Shown here: positions 26,878-35,814 of the stretch, piece by piece
Numbering within the stretch: position 1 is the stretch's first letter
Layout of the letters: each line of letters begins with the position of its first letter
NCBI GenBank assembly: GCA_934351445.1
Contig: CAKRIZ010000001.1
Span: forward strand, 186,001 to 250,000
DNA: 64,000 nt
Origin: an uncultured Eubacterium sp.
Lineage (GTDB): Bacteria > Bacillota > Clostridia > Lachnospirales > Lachnospiraceae
Reading direction: 5' to 3'
Notes under the pieces: generated by a model
What the model saw: the letters and a program-made list of their open reading frames with translations, nothing else
What the model was told of the DNA's origin: nothing
Database searches by the model: none
Position numbers and translations under genes: made by a program

Positions 26878-27696
26878 TTAACCGATCTTGATCGGCTTTC
26901 CTTCTACCGTTATCGGTCCGTTGCTTGAGACTGATGCCTTGGCTGTGCCCTCCAGCTTGGTCGTCGCACCGCTGACCTCAAAGGTTTTTAGTGCCTCCTG
27001 CTTGATATTATTCGTCGCACTCACACGGAAATCCTTTGTTTTCAGTTCTGTCACACCACTGGTGCCGTTCATGATCAGTTCAATCTGGTCTCCGACCTTG
27101 ACCGTCAGCTTTGATGCAGCTAACACTTCCATCTGTCCATTCATCGTATCCATCGTGATCTTATTTTCACCATTTGGATCTGTGATCGTGATCTTATGCT
27201 TGGCATTGTCGAGCGTGATACTGTGCTCGGTACCCTGCGATTTTCCCGCTGTCCGGATCGTGATCTTGTCTTTTGCACCGTCACCCTCCTGATCCTCAAA
27301 CTCGATCGCATTGCCGTTATGTGTCACGATCCGTTTGTTCGTATTCGGCTGGTCAGCCGTCTGATTTAAAAACATGTCTGAGGACTTGGACACACAGCCG
27401 ATCACATATGGCCGTTCAATATTGCCCTGCTCAAAAGCAACCAGTACCTGATCGCCGATCTCAGGCATAAAATAGATCCCCCACTTGGAGCCGCCATACG
27501 GCATCGCCAGTCTCGCCCAGCGCAACTGGTTTCCCTCGTCCCTCGATGGCAGCGACACACACAGTCTGCCCGGCATCGTGTTGTCATAATTCTGCGCCAC
27601 CGTCCCTATGACAACACCGAATACCCGGTTGTCTCCTGTCTCGGTTTTCGTTGTCTGTTTTTCTGCAATATCATCAATAATATCAAATAATCCCAT
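26878..27696 (-). CDS. CIS spike protein, gp5-like OB fold plus beta-helix (VgrG C-terminal half)
   Basis: 272 residues. Residues about 22-110 form the gp5/baseplate V OB fold (VFGVVIGTVAQNYDNTMPGRLCV, GSKWGIYFMPEIGDQVLVAFEQGN, RPYVIGCV). The rest alternates short strands rich in Thr, Lys and Ile (ITIRTAGKSQGTEHSITLDNAKH, ITITDPNGENKITMDT), as in the trimeric beta-helical needle. In Afp8 and VgrG this is fused to the gp27-like hub; here the hub is a separate gene 43 bp upstream. It pierces the target with the PAAR-like tip. Confidence 0.9.
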   Translation of the reverse strand: MGLFDIIDDIAEKQTTKTETGDNRVFGVVIGTVAQNYDNTMPGRLCVSLPSRDEGNQLRWARLAMPYGGSKWGIYFMPEIGDQVLVAFEQGNIERPYVIGCVSKSSDMFLNQTADQPNTNKRIVTHNGNAIEFEDQEGDGAKDKITIRTAGKSQGTEHSITLDNAKHKITITDPNGENKITMDTMNGQMEVLAASKLTVKVGDQIELIMNGTSGVTELKTKDFRVSATNNIKQEALKTFEVSGATTKLEGTAKASVSSNGPITVEGKPIKIG

Positions 27697-27738
27697 ATTC
27701 TGTCATTCCTCCGGATCCATTCTGAAAGAATTCTGCCA

Positions 27739-29151
27739 CTATAGCATCTGCCCTAAGATGCCCGTGGCACCTCCCGCCAGATCATCCATCTGCGCAAACG
27801 CATCATCTGCCGCATCCATTGCACTGTTCACCGTATCCATGACACCACCCAGCGCACCGCCGAGCAATCCGCCACTGCTGCTTCCACCTGAATAGGATCC
27901 GCCAAGCCCGGCTGCCTTGGCAGTGATCCTTGTAATAAATCCACGTTCACCGTCTAAGGTATGTCTGACACTCACAATGTAAAACAGATTGTTGACCGGA
28001 TCCCCCATATCTACCAGCTTCACAAAACGGCCGACAACCAGATCCGGCAGCCCGATAAACTCTGCCTCGAGCGTTCCGTAACGATAGGCAATGTCCTCTG
28101 CCAGATACGCAGCCCGGTAACCGGCTTCCTTCTTGCTATCTGCTGTTGGATCAATATAGATCATCGATGAATTGTTAATGAGCCTGGATGCATATCTGCC
28201 TTTGGACAGCTTATTTTTCATCTTGACAGAACTCGTAATCTGCGATGCCTTTCCGACATCTGTGCTGCGCACCTCTACCTCACCGACCAGCCCGGTCACA
28301 TTATATTCCACATCTACATTTCTCATGCCGGTCGCCGGGGACAATTCCATCAGCACATCCTTGTAATTTTTGGCTTTCCTGAAATATACATTTCCCGCAC
28401 TGACAAAAAATTCATAATTATATTTTTTTGCCGCTTTTACAACAAATTCATAATCGCTCTCAGCGACCATCTCCACCGTCTTATCGGTTGCAGAGCCTGA
28501 CATGCCGGAAGCTGACCCCAACATTCCAGAGATACCACCCCCTGCCGATGTCAGATCCGACAGTCCGCCGGTTCCGGCAATATCTGTGGCAGATCCGCCC
28601 GGCGCGGATGCCGTATTGTTCTTGTCCGGCGTATCTGCGATCGTGAGGCTCTTGATCACACCCCGGTTTTTCATCTCTGTATAGACCTGCGAGTTGAAGA
28701 TCTCCTGCACACCATCGGAATAGCTCATTGCCATGAGCTGCTTGGAATAACAGTTTGCCATCATAATCCCCTTAATATCCATACAGTTTACACGGATACC
28801 CGGATTCTCGCCCTCCTGAAAAAAGAAGTTCACATGTGAGATAAACCCACAGAACACTTCCTTGACAACCGTACCATATCCGATACAGATCGACACTTGG
28901 GCACCGAGCATCACATATTTTTTGACACGTTTGTACTCAAACGCACACGTATTCGTATTGTACGCACCGTAGATCACAAAGGATGCGATGCCTGCCTCAT
29001 ATCCACTCGTGCTCTCAATCTCCAGATCGCCAACCATCAGCCCGGTCTTGGACTTATCAATCTCGTTCCCCTCTACGGTAACAAGTACAAGTGGATTGAA
29101 AAAATTGTCATATTCTTTTTTCAGGTCTTCAAAATTAATCTGTGCTGCCAT
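27739..29151 (-). CDS. CIS hub protein, gp27/phage protein D-like (VgrG N-terminal half)
   Basis: A 470-residue protein of the gp27/late-control D fold. Recognisable segments are VLVTVEGNEIDKSKTGLMVGDLEIE, SICIGYGTVVKEVFCGFISHV, YEFVVKAAKKYNYEFFVSAGNVYF and RLINNSSMIYIDP. Two low-complexity Gly/Ser/Ala/Met-rich regions (about 180-215 and 430-465) are unusual insertions. It forms the trimeric hub joining the tube and spike and works with the separate OB-fold spike gene immediately downstream. Confidence 0.85.
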   Translation of the reverse strand: MAAQINFEDLKKEYDNFFNPLVLVTVEGNEIDKSKTGLMVGDLEIESTSGYEAGIASFVIYGAYNTNTCAFEYKRVKKYVMLGAQVSICIGYGTVVKEVFCGFISHVNFFFQEGENPGIRVNCMDIKGIMMANCYSKQLMAMSYSDGVQEIFNSQVYTEMKNRGVIKSLTIADTPDKNNTASAPGGSATDIAGTGGLSDLTSAGGGISGMLGSASGMSGSATDKTVEMVAESDYEFVVKAAKKYNYEFFVSAGNVYFRKAKNYKDVLMELSPATGMRNVDVEYNVTGLVGEVEVRSTDVGKASQITSSVKMKNKLSKGRYASRLINNSSMIYIDPTADSKKEAGYRAAYLAEDIAYRYGTLEAEFIGLPDLVVGRFVKLVDMGDPVNNLFYIVSVRHTLDGERGFITRITAKAAGLGGSYSGGSSSGGLLGGALGGVMDTVNSAMDAADDAFAQMDDLAGGATGILGQML

Positions 29152-29188
29152 ATTTATATCCTTTTATGCAGATGCAGTCATCTGCCAA

Positions 29189-30028
29189 TTATTTTCCAAT
29201 ATTAAGCAGGCTTCCCACCTTCTGTCCGGCATTAACAAGACTATTGCTGCCTGCCCCAAATGCACTATTATATGCCTTCTGCCAGGAACCGAGACTATGC
29301 GGATTCACATTCTGGTCTGCACAGATGAGAGATAGCTGTACAACTGCACGCACCGGTTCGCCGGACGTGTTAAACATCGTATACTGCGATGCCACACGGT
29401 TGAGCACGCCCTCATAACTCATATCAGCCCAGTTAAATGTGATACACCGCGTGTAAGGTGACCGCAGCGCTGCAATCAGTCCCTCAACCTCCTGCTGTAC
29501 GGTTAGTTTTGTCTTTTTCGACGCTGCCTTTACCGTATTTTTAACTGCGGACCGTGCCAGTTCAGAGGCTGCTATGTTCGTCTTTGCACTCAGAAAGCTG
29601 TCACTCGGATCCATACGATCAAACAGGAGCTTCACGGTCAGCTTGATATATACCGGCATCGGCATCATCACAATGTTTGAGGATACATCCTTTGACTTAT
29701 CACCGGAATTATTATACGCAGTCGTCGCTATACGGCCGCCTCCATAGCCCTCAATGTTCAGTTCATTGGGGTTAAACTGTACCTCAAACTTCTTTTTTGT
29801 CCCTTTGAAATCTTTCAGTTCCCGATACATCCATTCACTGCTCAGCTTTTCAAACGTATCCAGTGCATTCCCTGAAAACATACTCAGATATCTGTCTCTG
29901 GCCTCCGGTGTAATTGCCATCTTGGAATTTGACCCCGGGACAGTATGTACAGTTGCAGTCTGGATGCCCCTCAGATCCAGAATCTCTAAAATTGCTTTTT
30001 CATTTTTAAAAAAATTAGCTACGCCCAT
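29189..30028 (-). CDS. CIS tube/hub adaptor protein, second copy (Afp7 N-terminal type)
   Basis: 279 residues, with the family signature KKFEVQFNPNELNIEGYGGG and VYIKLTVKLLFDRMDPSDSF followed by SPYTRCITFNWADMSYEGVLNRV and QYTMFNTSGEPVRAVVQLSL. It is a paralogue of the next gene (30070-30924); both match the N-terminal domain of Afp7-like baseplate adaptors. Afp7 normally ends in a LysM domain, which is absent in both copies. They likely form adaptor rings between hub and tube. Confidence 0.82.
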   Translation of the reverse strand: MGVANFFKNEKAILEILDLRGIQTATVHTVPGSNSKMAITPEARDRYLSMFSGNALDTFEKLSSEWMYRELKDFKGTKKKFEVQFNPNELNIEGYGGGRIATTAYNNSGDKSKDVSSNIVMMPMPVYIKLTVKLLFDRMDPSDSFLSAKTNIAASELARSAVKNTVKAASKKTKLTVQQEVEGLIAALRSPYTRCITFNWADMSYEGVLNRVASQYTMFNTSGEPVRAVVQLSLICADQNVNPHSLGSWQKAYNSAFGAGSNSLVNAGQKVGSLLNIGK

Positions 30029-30069
30029 TCGTCTACCCTGCTTTTCCTGATTTCCTGTTCATTCGGAGC

Positions 30070-30924
30070 TTACAGATTCAGATTCAAAACCGAATTGTTT
30101 ATGATTCCAGCCCCCTTGTTTCCTGCTTTGGTCAAGGATGACAGCCCGGAATCCCCGAATGCTTTTGTAAACGCCTTTTCCCAATACTTATTCTCATATT
30201 TTGCTGCCGGATCTTCTGACTGACGGATCGTGAGCTGGATCTCTCCGCGAACAGGACTGCCCGTTGTATTAAACATTTTGTAATGGGAACTCACACTGGA
30301 TAATTCTCCCTGAAAACACATCTTTGCCCAGAAAAACAGTACATGTCTCGTATAAGTTCTCGTCAGCAGTGACATGATACCGTCCATCTGTGGTTTTACC
30401 GAATATCCATCTTTTAACGTGTTTACAATATCCATAGCCGCGCCGACTGCATTCCCGATATTTGGTGCCAGATTGGACATCATAAATGAATCCTGTGCAT
30501 TCACAGCATCAAACAAAAGCTGGACAGATAATGTTGTCGCTACCGGCTCATAGTTCTGACGTAACTGGCTCGTACTGGCATCCCCCATATTGCCTGCCGA
30601 AAAATTCATCTGTGTGCCAGCAACTGTCTCCAGATAAATACTGGACGGATTGTACTGCACCTCCAGTGCGAGATAATTATTTTTATGTATCGTTTTTGTC
30701 GTATTTCTTCCAGCCAGGTTCTGAAAGGACTCCATAATTTCCTGACCGCTGCCCGTCTCGATCAGAGCTTTGCGCAGCTTATCCGAATTATCGATTGCCT
30801 GTTCTACCGTCCGGTTATTGTCTTTGCTGATATCCGGCACACACAGGATCGCTTTCGGTATATTTCCGGTCACCTGATTTGCCGTTTTTTTCAGATCCCC
30901 CAACAGATTTGCGCCTAATCCCAT
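30070..30924 (-). CDS. CIS tube/hub adaptor protein, first copy (Afp7 N-terminal type)
   Basis: 284 residues. Signature LALEVQYNPSSIYLETVAGTQ, TTLSVQLLFDAVNAQDSFM, RTYTRHVLFFWAKMCFQGELSSV and HYKMFNTTGSPVRGEIQLTI align with its neighbour 29189-30028 along their whole length, including the ending WEKAFTKAFG / WQKAYNSAFG. No LysM domain follows. It lies 26 bp after the Gln-rich gene. The two copies presumably occupy successive rings at the tube base. Confidence 0.82.
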   Translation of the reverse strand: MGLGANLLGDLKKTANQVTGNIPKAILCVPDISKDNNRTVEQAIDNSDKLRKALIETGSGQEIMESFQNLAGRNTTKTIHKNNYLALEVQYNPSSIYLETVAGTQMNFSAGNMGDASTSQLRQNYEPVATTLSVQLLFDAVNAQDSFMMSNLAPNIGNAVGAAMDIVNTLKDGYSVKPQMDGIMSLLTRTYTRHVLFFWAKMCFQGELSSVSSHYKMFNTTGSPVRGEIQLTIRQSEDPAAKYENKYWEKAFTKAFGDSGLSSLTKAGNKGAGIINNSVLNLNL

Positions 30925-30950
30925 CTGTCATCCTTCCTTTGCTCTAAAAA

Positions 30951-33467
30951 TCAATATCCGCGTCTGCGTTTTTCTGCCTCCAGACGCTTTTCCAATTTAT
31001 GATAAATCTTCTCCGAGAGTGCGCCCAGCTCCCGCTGTACGCCCTGACGGACAAGCTCACTGACATTCTCTGTCTGTTCCATGATCTGCTGCGTATTGAC
31101 ATTTGTAAACTGCCGCTGCGTCGTATCATAGTTTGTAACTGATTCGTTCTGTGTGTGAACCGTGCGCGTCTGTGTCCGGTTCTGCTCGATCAGCTGCCGG
31201 ATCTCTTCCTCGTCCAGCTGCTGCTCCTGACTGCGGTGTATGAGTGTCACATCCGTGCGCTGATCCTCGTAGACCTGCTTCGTCTGCGGTTGTTCCGATG
31301 TCCGCTCCTGCCAGCGGTCGATGACCTCCCGCGTCTGCTCCTGTATTCTTTCCTGCTGTCTGTGTACCAGCTCGGTCTGCTCCTGAACGACCTGCGCCTC
31401 ATGCAGATCCCTGACGAGCACTCCGATATCATCGGTCACACCTTCCATCTGGCGGCGCACCTGCTGCGGTGCCTCCAGATATTCGCGCACGGTCTCATAT
31501 ACCTCTCTCGTCTGCTCCGGCAGCAGCTTCATCGCATGTGCCAGCTTCTCCTGCTGCGCCTGATGCTGCTGTGCGCCCTCCGCCTGAAGCTGCTCGAGCA
31601 ATTCTGCCGGATGCTCCAGTGCCATCAGGCTTTCACGCCGCATCTGTTCGGGGCTGCGCGTCTCCTTCGGACTCTCTAACGACTCACGGATGCCCTCCAT
31701 CATCTGGATATATTTACTCTGGTTATTGATATTTTCCCGATTGATCCGTGACAGCTCCTGCTCCACGGATGAGAGATCCCGCTGATCGATATTCTGTGTC
31801 TGCTCATGGATGCTGTGATCCGCATACACATTCTGCTCGGACAATTCTGTCTGAAGCTGTGTCTGCGACAGTTGCTCCGTCACATTCACATCCGGTGGCT
31901 GTGCACCATCCGCATGCTCCTCCTGTGCCCTTGCAGCCGTCCGTGCGATCGTTTCCCGGATGCCTTCTACGGTCTGCCGGTAGCGGTTCTGTACCTCTGT
32001 ATGCTCCTGATGCTGTTGTGTCGTATTGATATAATCTGTCTGGTGTTGTGAGCCAGACATCTGTTGTGTCTGTTCGACATAGGTTTCTTCCTGCAGCAGA
32101 TCTCCCTGCCGATGCTCAATATTCGTCTGCCGCATCTGTGGCTGTGTATACTGCTCATTTTTTGACTGGTAGAGCTGCTGCTCGATCATATGACGTAATA
32201 TCGGACTATTGATCTGCTCCAGCTGTACATTGTGCTGATCCAGCAGCCGTCTGACGATCTGGCTGGAGTGGTCATCATAATAATTTATCCGGTTCAGCTG
32301 TTCGATCTGTTCAATCAGCTGCTGCTCATCCATCTGCCCGATCATCCGGTTTACCAGATTGCGGTTATTGATATCCTGATACAGCAGCTCATTGACTGTC
32401 TGGTACTGATCTGATCCCCGCTGTTCAAACAGCCGGTTTAAAATATCAATCTCCTGTCTGCGAAGCTCCTGATGCTGTGATACGGACAACTGCCCGATCG
32501 TCTGATTGGTCTGGTAACAGCTGCTCATGCTGTTTTCGATGCGCTGCATCGTATTTTCCGCATTCTGGTAAAAAGCCCGCTCCATATGATACCAGTTCTC
32601 TACACGGTTATTTTGATGTTCCTCATGGTTCCGGTATATGTTACCGACCAGATCCAACAGCACCGCCGAGCTGACCTGTGTCAGGACATTCTGCTCGTTG
32701 ATCTGTTCCTCAGATAACTGCTGGTTTTCATAATAATTTTCTTGTCGGTAAATGAGCGGTGTTTCTTCGCCACGTGCTGCATTTTTCAGTTTCTGCAGCA
32801 GAATCTGCTGTGCCATGCCATATTGCTCTGACACCTGAAGCTGCGTATTGGTAATATTCCGGTCGCCTTGCCTGCGGCTGCTGAAGTTCTGTATGATCTG
32901 ATAGACCGCAGCCGTCTGCAGACGATTTAAAATATCTTCATGCAGATGCAGCGTCTGCGACTGGTCGGTATGCGCCTCGGTACTCTGCGCGGTGACCTGC
33001 TCGCTGTGATAGTTCTCTACCAGCTGTCTCAATTCACCGGCATAATTCCAATACAGATTGATCAGCTGATCCGTCTGATTCTGTTCTTCTTTGACCAGCC
33101 GCACCTGCTTCATGAATTCATCCACACGGTGGATTCCGATCTTTTGCAGAATATCTGTGATGTACACACGATCCTGATAGGTCAGGTGCGCCGACTCGCT
33201 GATCATCATACGGTTGATCAGGTTATTCAACACATCCAGCTTATTTTCCTGCTGTACATGTACATTCGTCTGCTGGAAAATATTTGTCTGTTCTTCACCG
33301 CCAAAGAAATACTCCGGTGGTGTCGTCACCACATGGAGCAGATCCTCCGGACTCAGCTTGCTGGTCATCATCGTATACGGATCCGCAATCCGGTGATAAA
33401 ACCCCTCATGCATGGAAGATCCGGGTGTTTTACATTTTAATTCAATTGGTGCTGTAATGGTCAACAT
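30951..33467 (-). CDS. Gln-rich helical protein, tape-measure candidate
   Basis: 838 residues, extraordinarily rich in Gln and Glu, with only a short non-repetitive start (ITAPIELKCKTPGSSMHEGF). Most of the chain should be long helices or coiled coil (QMDEQQLIEQIEQLNRIN, EVIDRWQERTSEQ), ending in the basic LEKRLEAEKRRRGY. No known domain is visible. Its length, helical character and location between the tube-like gene and the hub adaptors fit a tape measure (Afp14 role); using the phage rule of about 1.5 angstrom per residue it would span roughly 125 nm. The sequence is not recognisably homologous to Afp14, so the role is inferred. Confidence 0.6.
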   Translation of the reverse strand: MLTITAPIELKCKTPGSSMHEGFYHRIADPYTMMTSKLSPEDLLHVVTTPPEYFFGGEEQTNIFQQTNVHVQQENKLDVLNNLINRMMISESAHLTYQDRVYITDILQKIGIHRVDEFMKQVRLVKEEQNQTDQLINLYWNYAGELRQLVENYHSEQVTAQSTEAHTDQSQTLHLHEDILNRLQTAAVYQIIQNFSSRRQGDRNITNTQLQVSEQYGMAQQILLQKLKNAARGEETPLIYRQENYYENQQLSEEQINEQNVLTQVSSAVLLDLVGNIYRNHEEHQNNRVENWYHMERAFYQNAENTMQRIENSMSSCYQTNQTIGQLSVSQHQELRRQEIDILNRLFEQRGSDQYQTVNELLYQDINNRNLVNRMIGQMDEQQLIEQIEQLNRINYYDDHSSQIVRRLLDQHNVQLEQINSPILRHMIEQQLYQSKNEQYTQPQMRQTNIEHRQGDLLQEETYVEQTQQMSGSQHQTDYINTTQQHQEHTEVQNRYRQTVEGIRETIARTAARAQEEHADGAQPPDVNVTEQLSQTQLQTELSEQNVYADHSIHEQTQNIDQRDLSSVEQELSRINRENINNQSKYIQMMEGIRESLESPKETRSPEQMRRESLMALEHPAELLEQLQAEGAQQHQAQQEKLAHAMKLLPEQTREVYETVREYLEAPQQVRRQMEGVTDDIGVLVRDLHEAQVVQEQTELVHRQQERIQEQTREVIDRWQERTSEQPQTKQVYEDQRTDVTLIHRSQEQQLDEEEIRQLIEQNRTQTRTVHTQNESVTNYDTTQRQFTNVNTQQIMEQTENVSELVRQGVQRELGALSEKIYHKLEKRLEAEKRRRGY

Positions 33468-33508
33468 CCCGATTCCTCCTTTTCCTTAATATTCTGTATG
33501 ACCCATGC

Positions 33509-35494
33509 CTATCTCTTGTTTTTCAGAAAAGCAGCGACATCCACTGCGCTGCGCGTTTTCGGCCACTGTCTGGCCTTTGCCTGCATCGCAGGTTTCCGCA
33601 ATTCATTCTGGTTTGTGATGGCACTCGCTTTCACCGTCCCTGAATACGACTTTAATGATGCAGAACCGTTGATGAAATACCTGCGCTGGTTTTTAGCCGG
33701 TGCCATCTGTTTTTTTTCTGCGCCGCCCTTTCTCGGCTTAACTGGCTTCATCTTCTTGATATCTGCGCCGCCCTTGCGTGCCGCTGCCTCGAGCTCCTTT
33801 TTGCTCTTTTCGTCTGGGGGTAGTGCCGCACTGCGCTCGACCTTTCCGGTATAGTCCTTCCTGCTCTTGGAACCTTCCATAAAATATCTGCGCTGTCCGC
33901 GTGCCGGCTTCATTTCCCGAATATCTGCTCCACCCTTGCGTGCCGCTTCCTCAAACTCTTTTTTGCTCTTTTCGTCTGGGGGTAGTGCCGCACTGCGCTC
34001 GACCTTTCCGGTATAGTCCTTCCTGCTCTTGGAACCTTCCATAAAATATCTGCGCTGTCCGCGTGCCGGCTTCATTTCCCGAATATCTGCTCCACCCTTG
34101 CGTGCCGCTTCCTCAAGCTCACTCTTACGCTTTTCATCTGCGAGCAATGCGGCGCTGTAGGTACGTGTTCCCTTATAATCCTTATGCCCCTTGGACTCCT
34201 TCGGGAAATACATTCTTGCATTTTTTTCCAATTCTGCCTTGCTCTTTTCATCCTGCCGGACAGACGCGCTGCGCTCAATCTTTCCTGTATAATCCTTTTT
34301 GCTCTTGGAGCCTTCGATAAAATATCTGCGCTGTCCGGATGCCGCTTTCATCTCCGGAATCTTCGCGCCACCCTTGCGTGCCGCTGCCTCGAGCTCGCTC
34401 TTGCGCTTTTCGTCTTTGGAAACCGCCGCGCTGCGCTCGACCTTTCCTGTATAATCCTTTTTGCTCTTGGAGCCTTCGATAAAATATCTGCGCTGTCCGG
34501 ATGCCGCTTTCATTTCCGGGATCTTCGCGCCACCCTTGCGCGGCTCGGATGCCTTCATCGTAGGGATATCCGCCCCACCCTTACGTGCACGCTTTTCCAT
34601 TTCCTCACGGCTGAGCTCGTCTTTATTGACAATCGCACTCTTGCCGCTCCTGCCCTTATAGCCAGACAATGACTTCCCACCCGGCATAAAGAAACGTTTT
34701 GCTGCTTTTTCACGTTCAGAAATCGGTGCCATCTCATTTGTTGTTGCGATTCCCCGATCATCCGACACTTTTACCTTTTGAACCTTTTTGCCCTTATAAT
34801 CATACACATGCTCCGGAATATCCTTGACATTCTTATCCACATACATATGGGCACGCTCTTCGAGCTCCTGCTTGGTCAACTCGTTGATACCGTAATTTGC
34901 GCGCTTGTTATTCTTAATCTCAGCGTCGCGCTCCATGTTTGCATGATCTTTCTTCATGCTCCATGCCTTACGTTTTGATTTTGTTGACGGATTATCCACA
35001 CATATCATTTCCCGATATGCGATCGTCGTCGTCTCCACCAGCAGTCCGGAGCGCTCGGCACTCAGTTCCCCGAAATCCTTTGCAATGACCGTGCATCCGG
35101 TAAACGTGTAGACGCGCTGCATGGAATCGGCAAGATCCAGCACCTCGCCATTACCCGTATAACGGCTCACCTGCAGCAGTACAGGCAGAATCAGCTCCGT
35201 GCCGAGTGCCAGCGGATCAAGCATATCGATCCCGACATAGCGCTCCACCTGGAACGTCATCGGCTTGCTGATCGGCTTGCGCAGCATATGTACATAATCA
35301 TTCAACCCGCCCTCCTGCAGTGTCTCATACTCGTTCTCGCGATGAAATACGTGTACGGACTTGCAGGGCAGATTATAGATGCCCTCAACCTGAAGGGTAA
35401 AATTATAATTTACAAGCGGTGTCAGTCCCTGATTGGATGTCATATCCCAATCCAGTCCACCACCCCAGCTTGTGCCACCATCATAACTTGCCAT
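33509..35494 (-). CDS. CIS tube-like protein with long basic tandem-repeat C-terminal extension
   Basis: From ATG 35494 (AAAGGAAA upstream; an upstream GTG is less likely) the product has 661 residues. Residues about 1-190 resemble the second CIS tube/tube-initiator family (NYNFTLQVEGIYNLPCKSVHVF, PMTFQVERYVGIDMLDPLALG, LLVETTTIAYREMI). Residues about 200-661 are a Lys/Arg-rich, Gly-rich repeat array with units of about 54 residues containing RKGGADIREM, GQRRYFMEGSKSRKDYTGK and VERSAALPPDEKSK. Such an extension is unknown to me in tube proteins. It is probably disordered and strongly positive, and may line the lumen, bind nucleic acid or anchor a payload. Confidence 0.82.
   Translation of the reverse strand: MASYDGGTSWGGGLDWDMTSNQGLTPLVNYNFTLQVEGIYNLPCKSVHVFHRENEYETLQEGGLNDYVHMLRKPISKPMTFQVERYVGIDMLDPLALGTELILPVLLQVSRYTGNGEVLDLADSMQRVYTFTGCTVIAKDFGELSAERSGLLVETTTIAYREMICVDNPSTKSKRKAWSMKKDHANMERDAEIKNNKRANYGINELTKQELEERAHMYVDKNVKDIPEHVYDYKGKKVQKVKVSDDRGIATTNEMAPISEREKAAKRFFMPGGKSLSGYKGRSGKSAIVNKDELSREEMEKRARKGGADIPTMKASEPRKGGAKIPEMKAASGQRRYFIEGSKSKKDYTGKVERSAAVSKDEKRKSELEAAARKGGAKIPEMKAASGQRRYFIEGSKSKKDYTGKIERSASVRQDEKSKAELEKNARMYFPKESKGHKDYKGTRTYSAALLADEKRKSELEEAARKGGADIREMKPARGQRRYFMEGSKSRKDYTGKVERSAALPPDEKSKKEFEEAARKGGADIREMKPARGQRRYFMEGSKSRKDYTGKVERSAALPPDEKSKKELEAAARKGGADIKKMKPVKPRKGGAEKKQMAPAKNQRRYFINGSASLKSYSGTVKASAITNQNELRKPAMQAKARQWPKTRSAVDVAAFLKNKR
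33770..34550. repeat. 162-bp period tandem repeats in tube-like gene
   Basis: The basic tail is encoded by tandem units of 162 bp (54 codons). Bases 33798-33954 and 33960-34116 are identical over 157 bp, and diverged copies extend to about 34550, interrupted by a shorter variant around 34120-34240. The in-frame period preserves the reading frame upon copy-number change. Confidence 0.9.
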
Positions 35495-35550
35495 AGATTT
35501 CCTTTCTCTCACAGTCTGTCTGTACCATCATCAGATTCTTAACCCGTTAG

Positions 35551-35814
35551 TTACCGATCCGGCTTCATATCTAAAATACTCTTTTCCTTCGATTTCTTGG
35601 AGGGATTCAAGCTCTTATTTATCTCAGAAATCTCACTGCACCACTGTCTGCGGCTCGTATGGTCCAGCTTCATCACCTCATCCATGCCCCAGTGAAAATA
35701 ATACGAGATAAAAGACATCTCCCGGTAAAGCTCCTCCTTTGGATATAGCTTTATCCCTCCTCGGTAAAATTTAACGGTACCTGAAAGATCTCTCCGCACT
35801 CCGGACATACACAT
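35551..35814 (-). CDS. Small CIS protein (DUF6760-like), possibly made by -1 frameshift
   Basis: The 87-residue frame contains the conserved CIS small-protein motif LYPKEELYREMSFISYYFHWGMDEVMKLDHTSRRQWCSEISEIN (about residues 23-66, given here only as landmark; YFHW and RRQW are the key parts). It overlaps the preceding chaperone-like gene by 64 bp. Candidate starts are ATG 35814, ATG 35808 and GTG 35799, all with poor ribosome binding sites and all giving N-terminal residues not expected for the family. An alternative is -1 frameshifting from the upstream gene at 35766-35772. Function is probably in tail/baseplate assembly. Confidence 0.7.
   Translation of the reverse strand: MCMSGVRRDLSGTVKFYRGGIKLYPKEELYREMSFISYYFHWGMDEVMKLDHTSRRQWCSEISEINKSLNPSKKSKEKSILDMKPDR

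Noticed and set aside
33770..34550. CRISPR-like array
   Set aside because: The repeats are in-frame coding units of 162 bp with no short identical repeats separated by unique spacers, and no cas genes are present.
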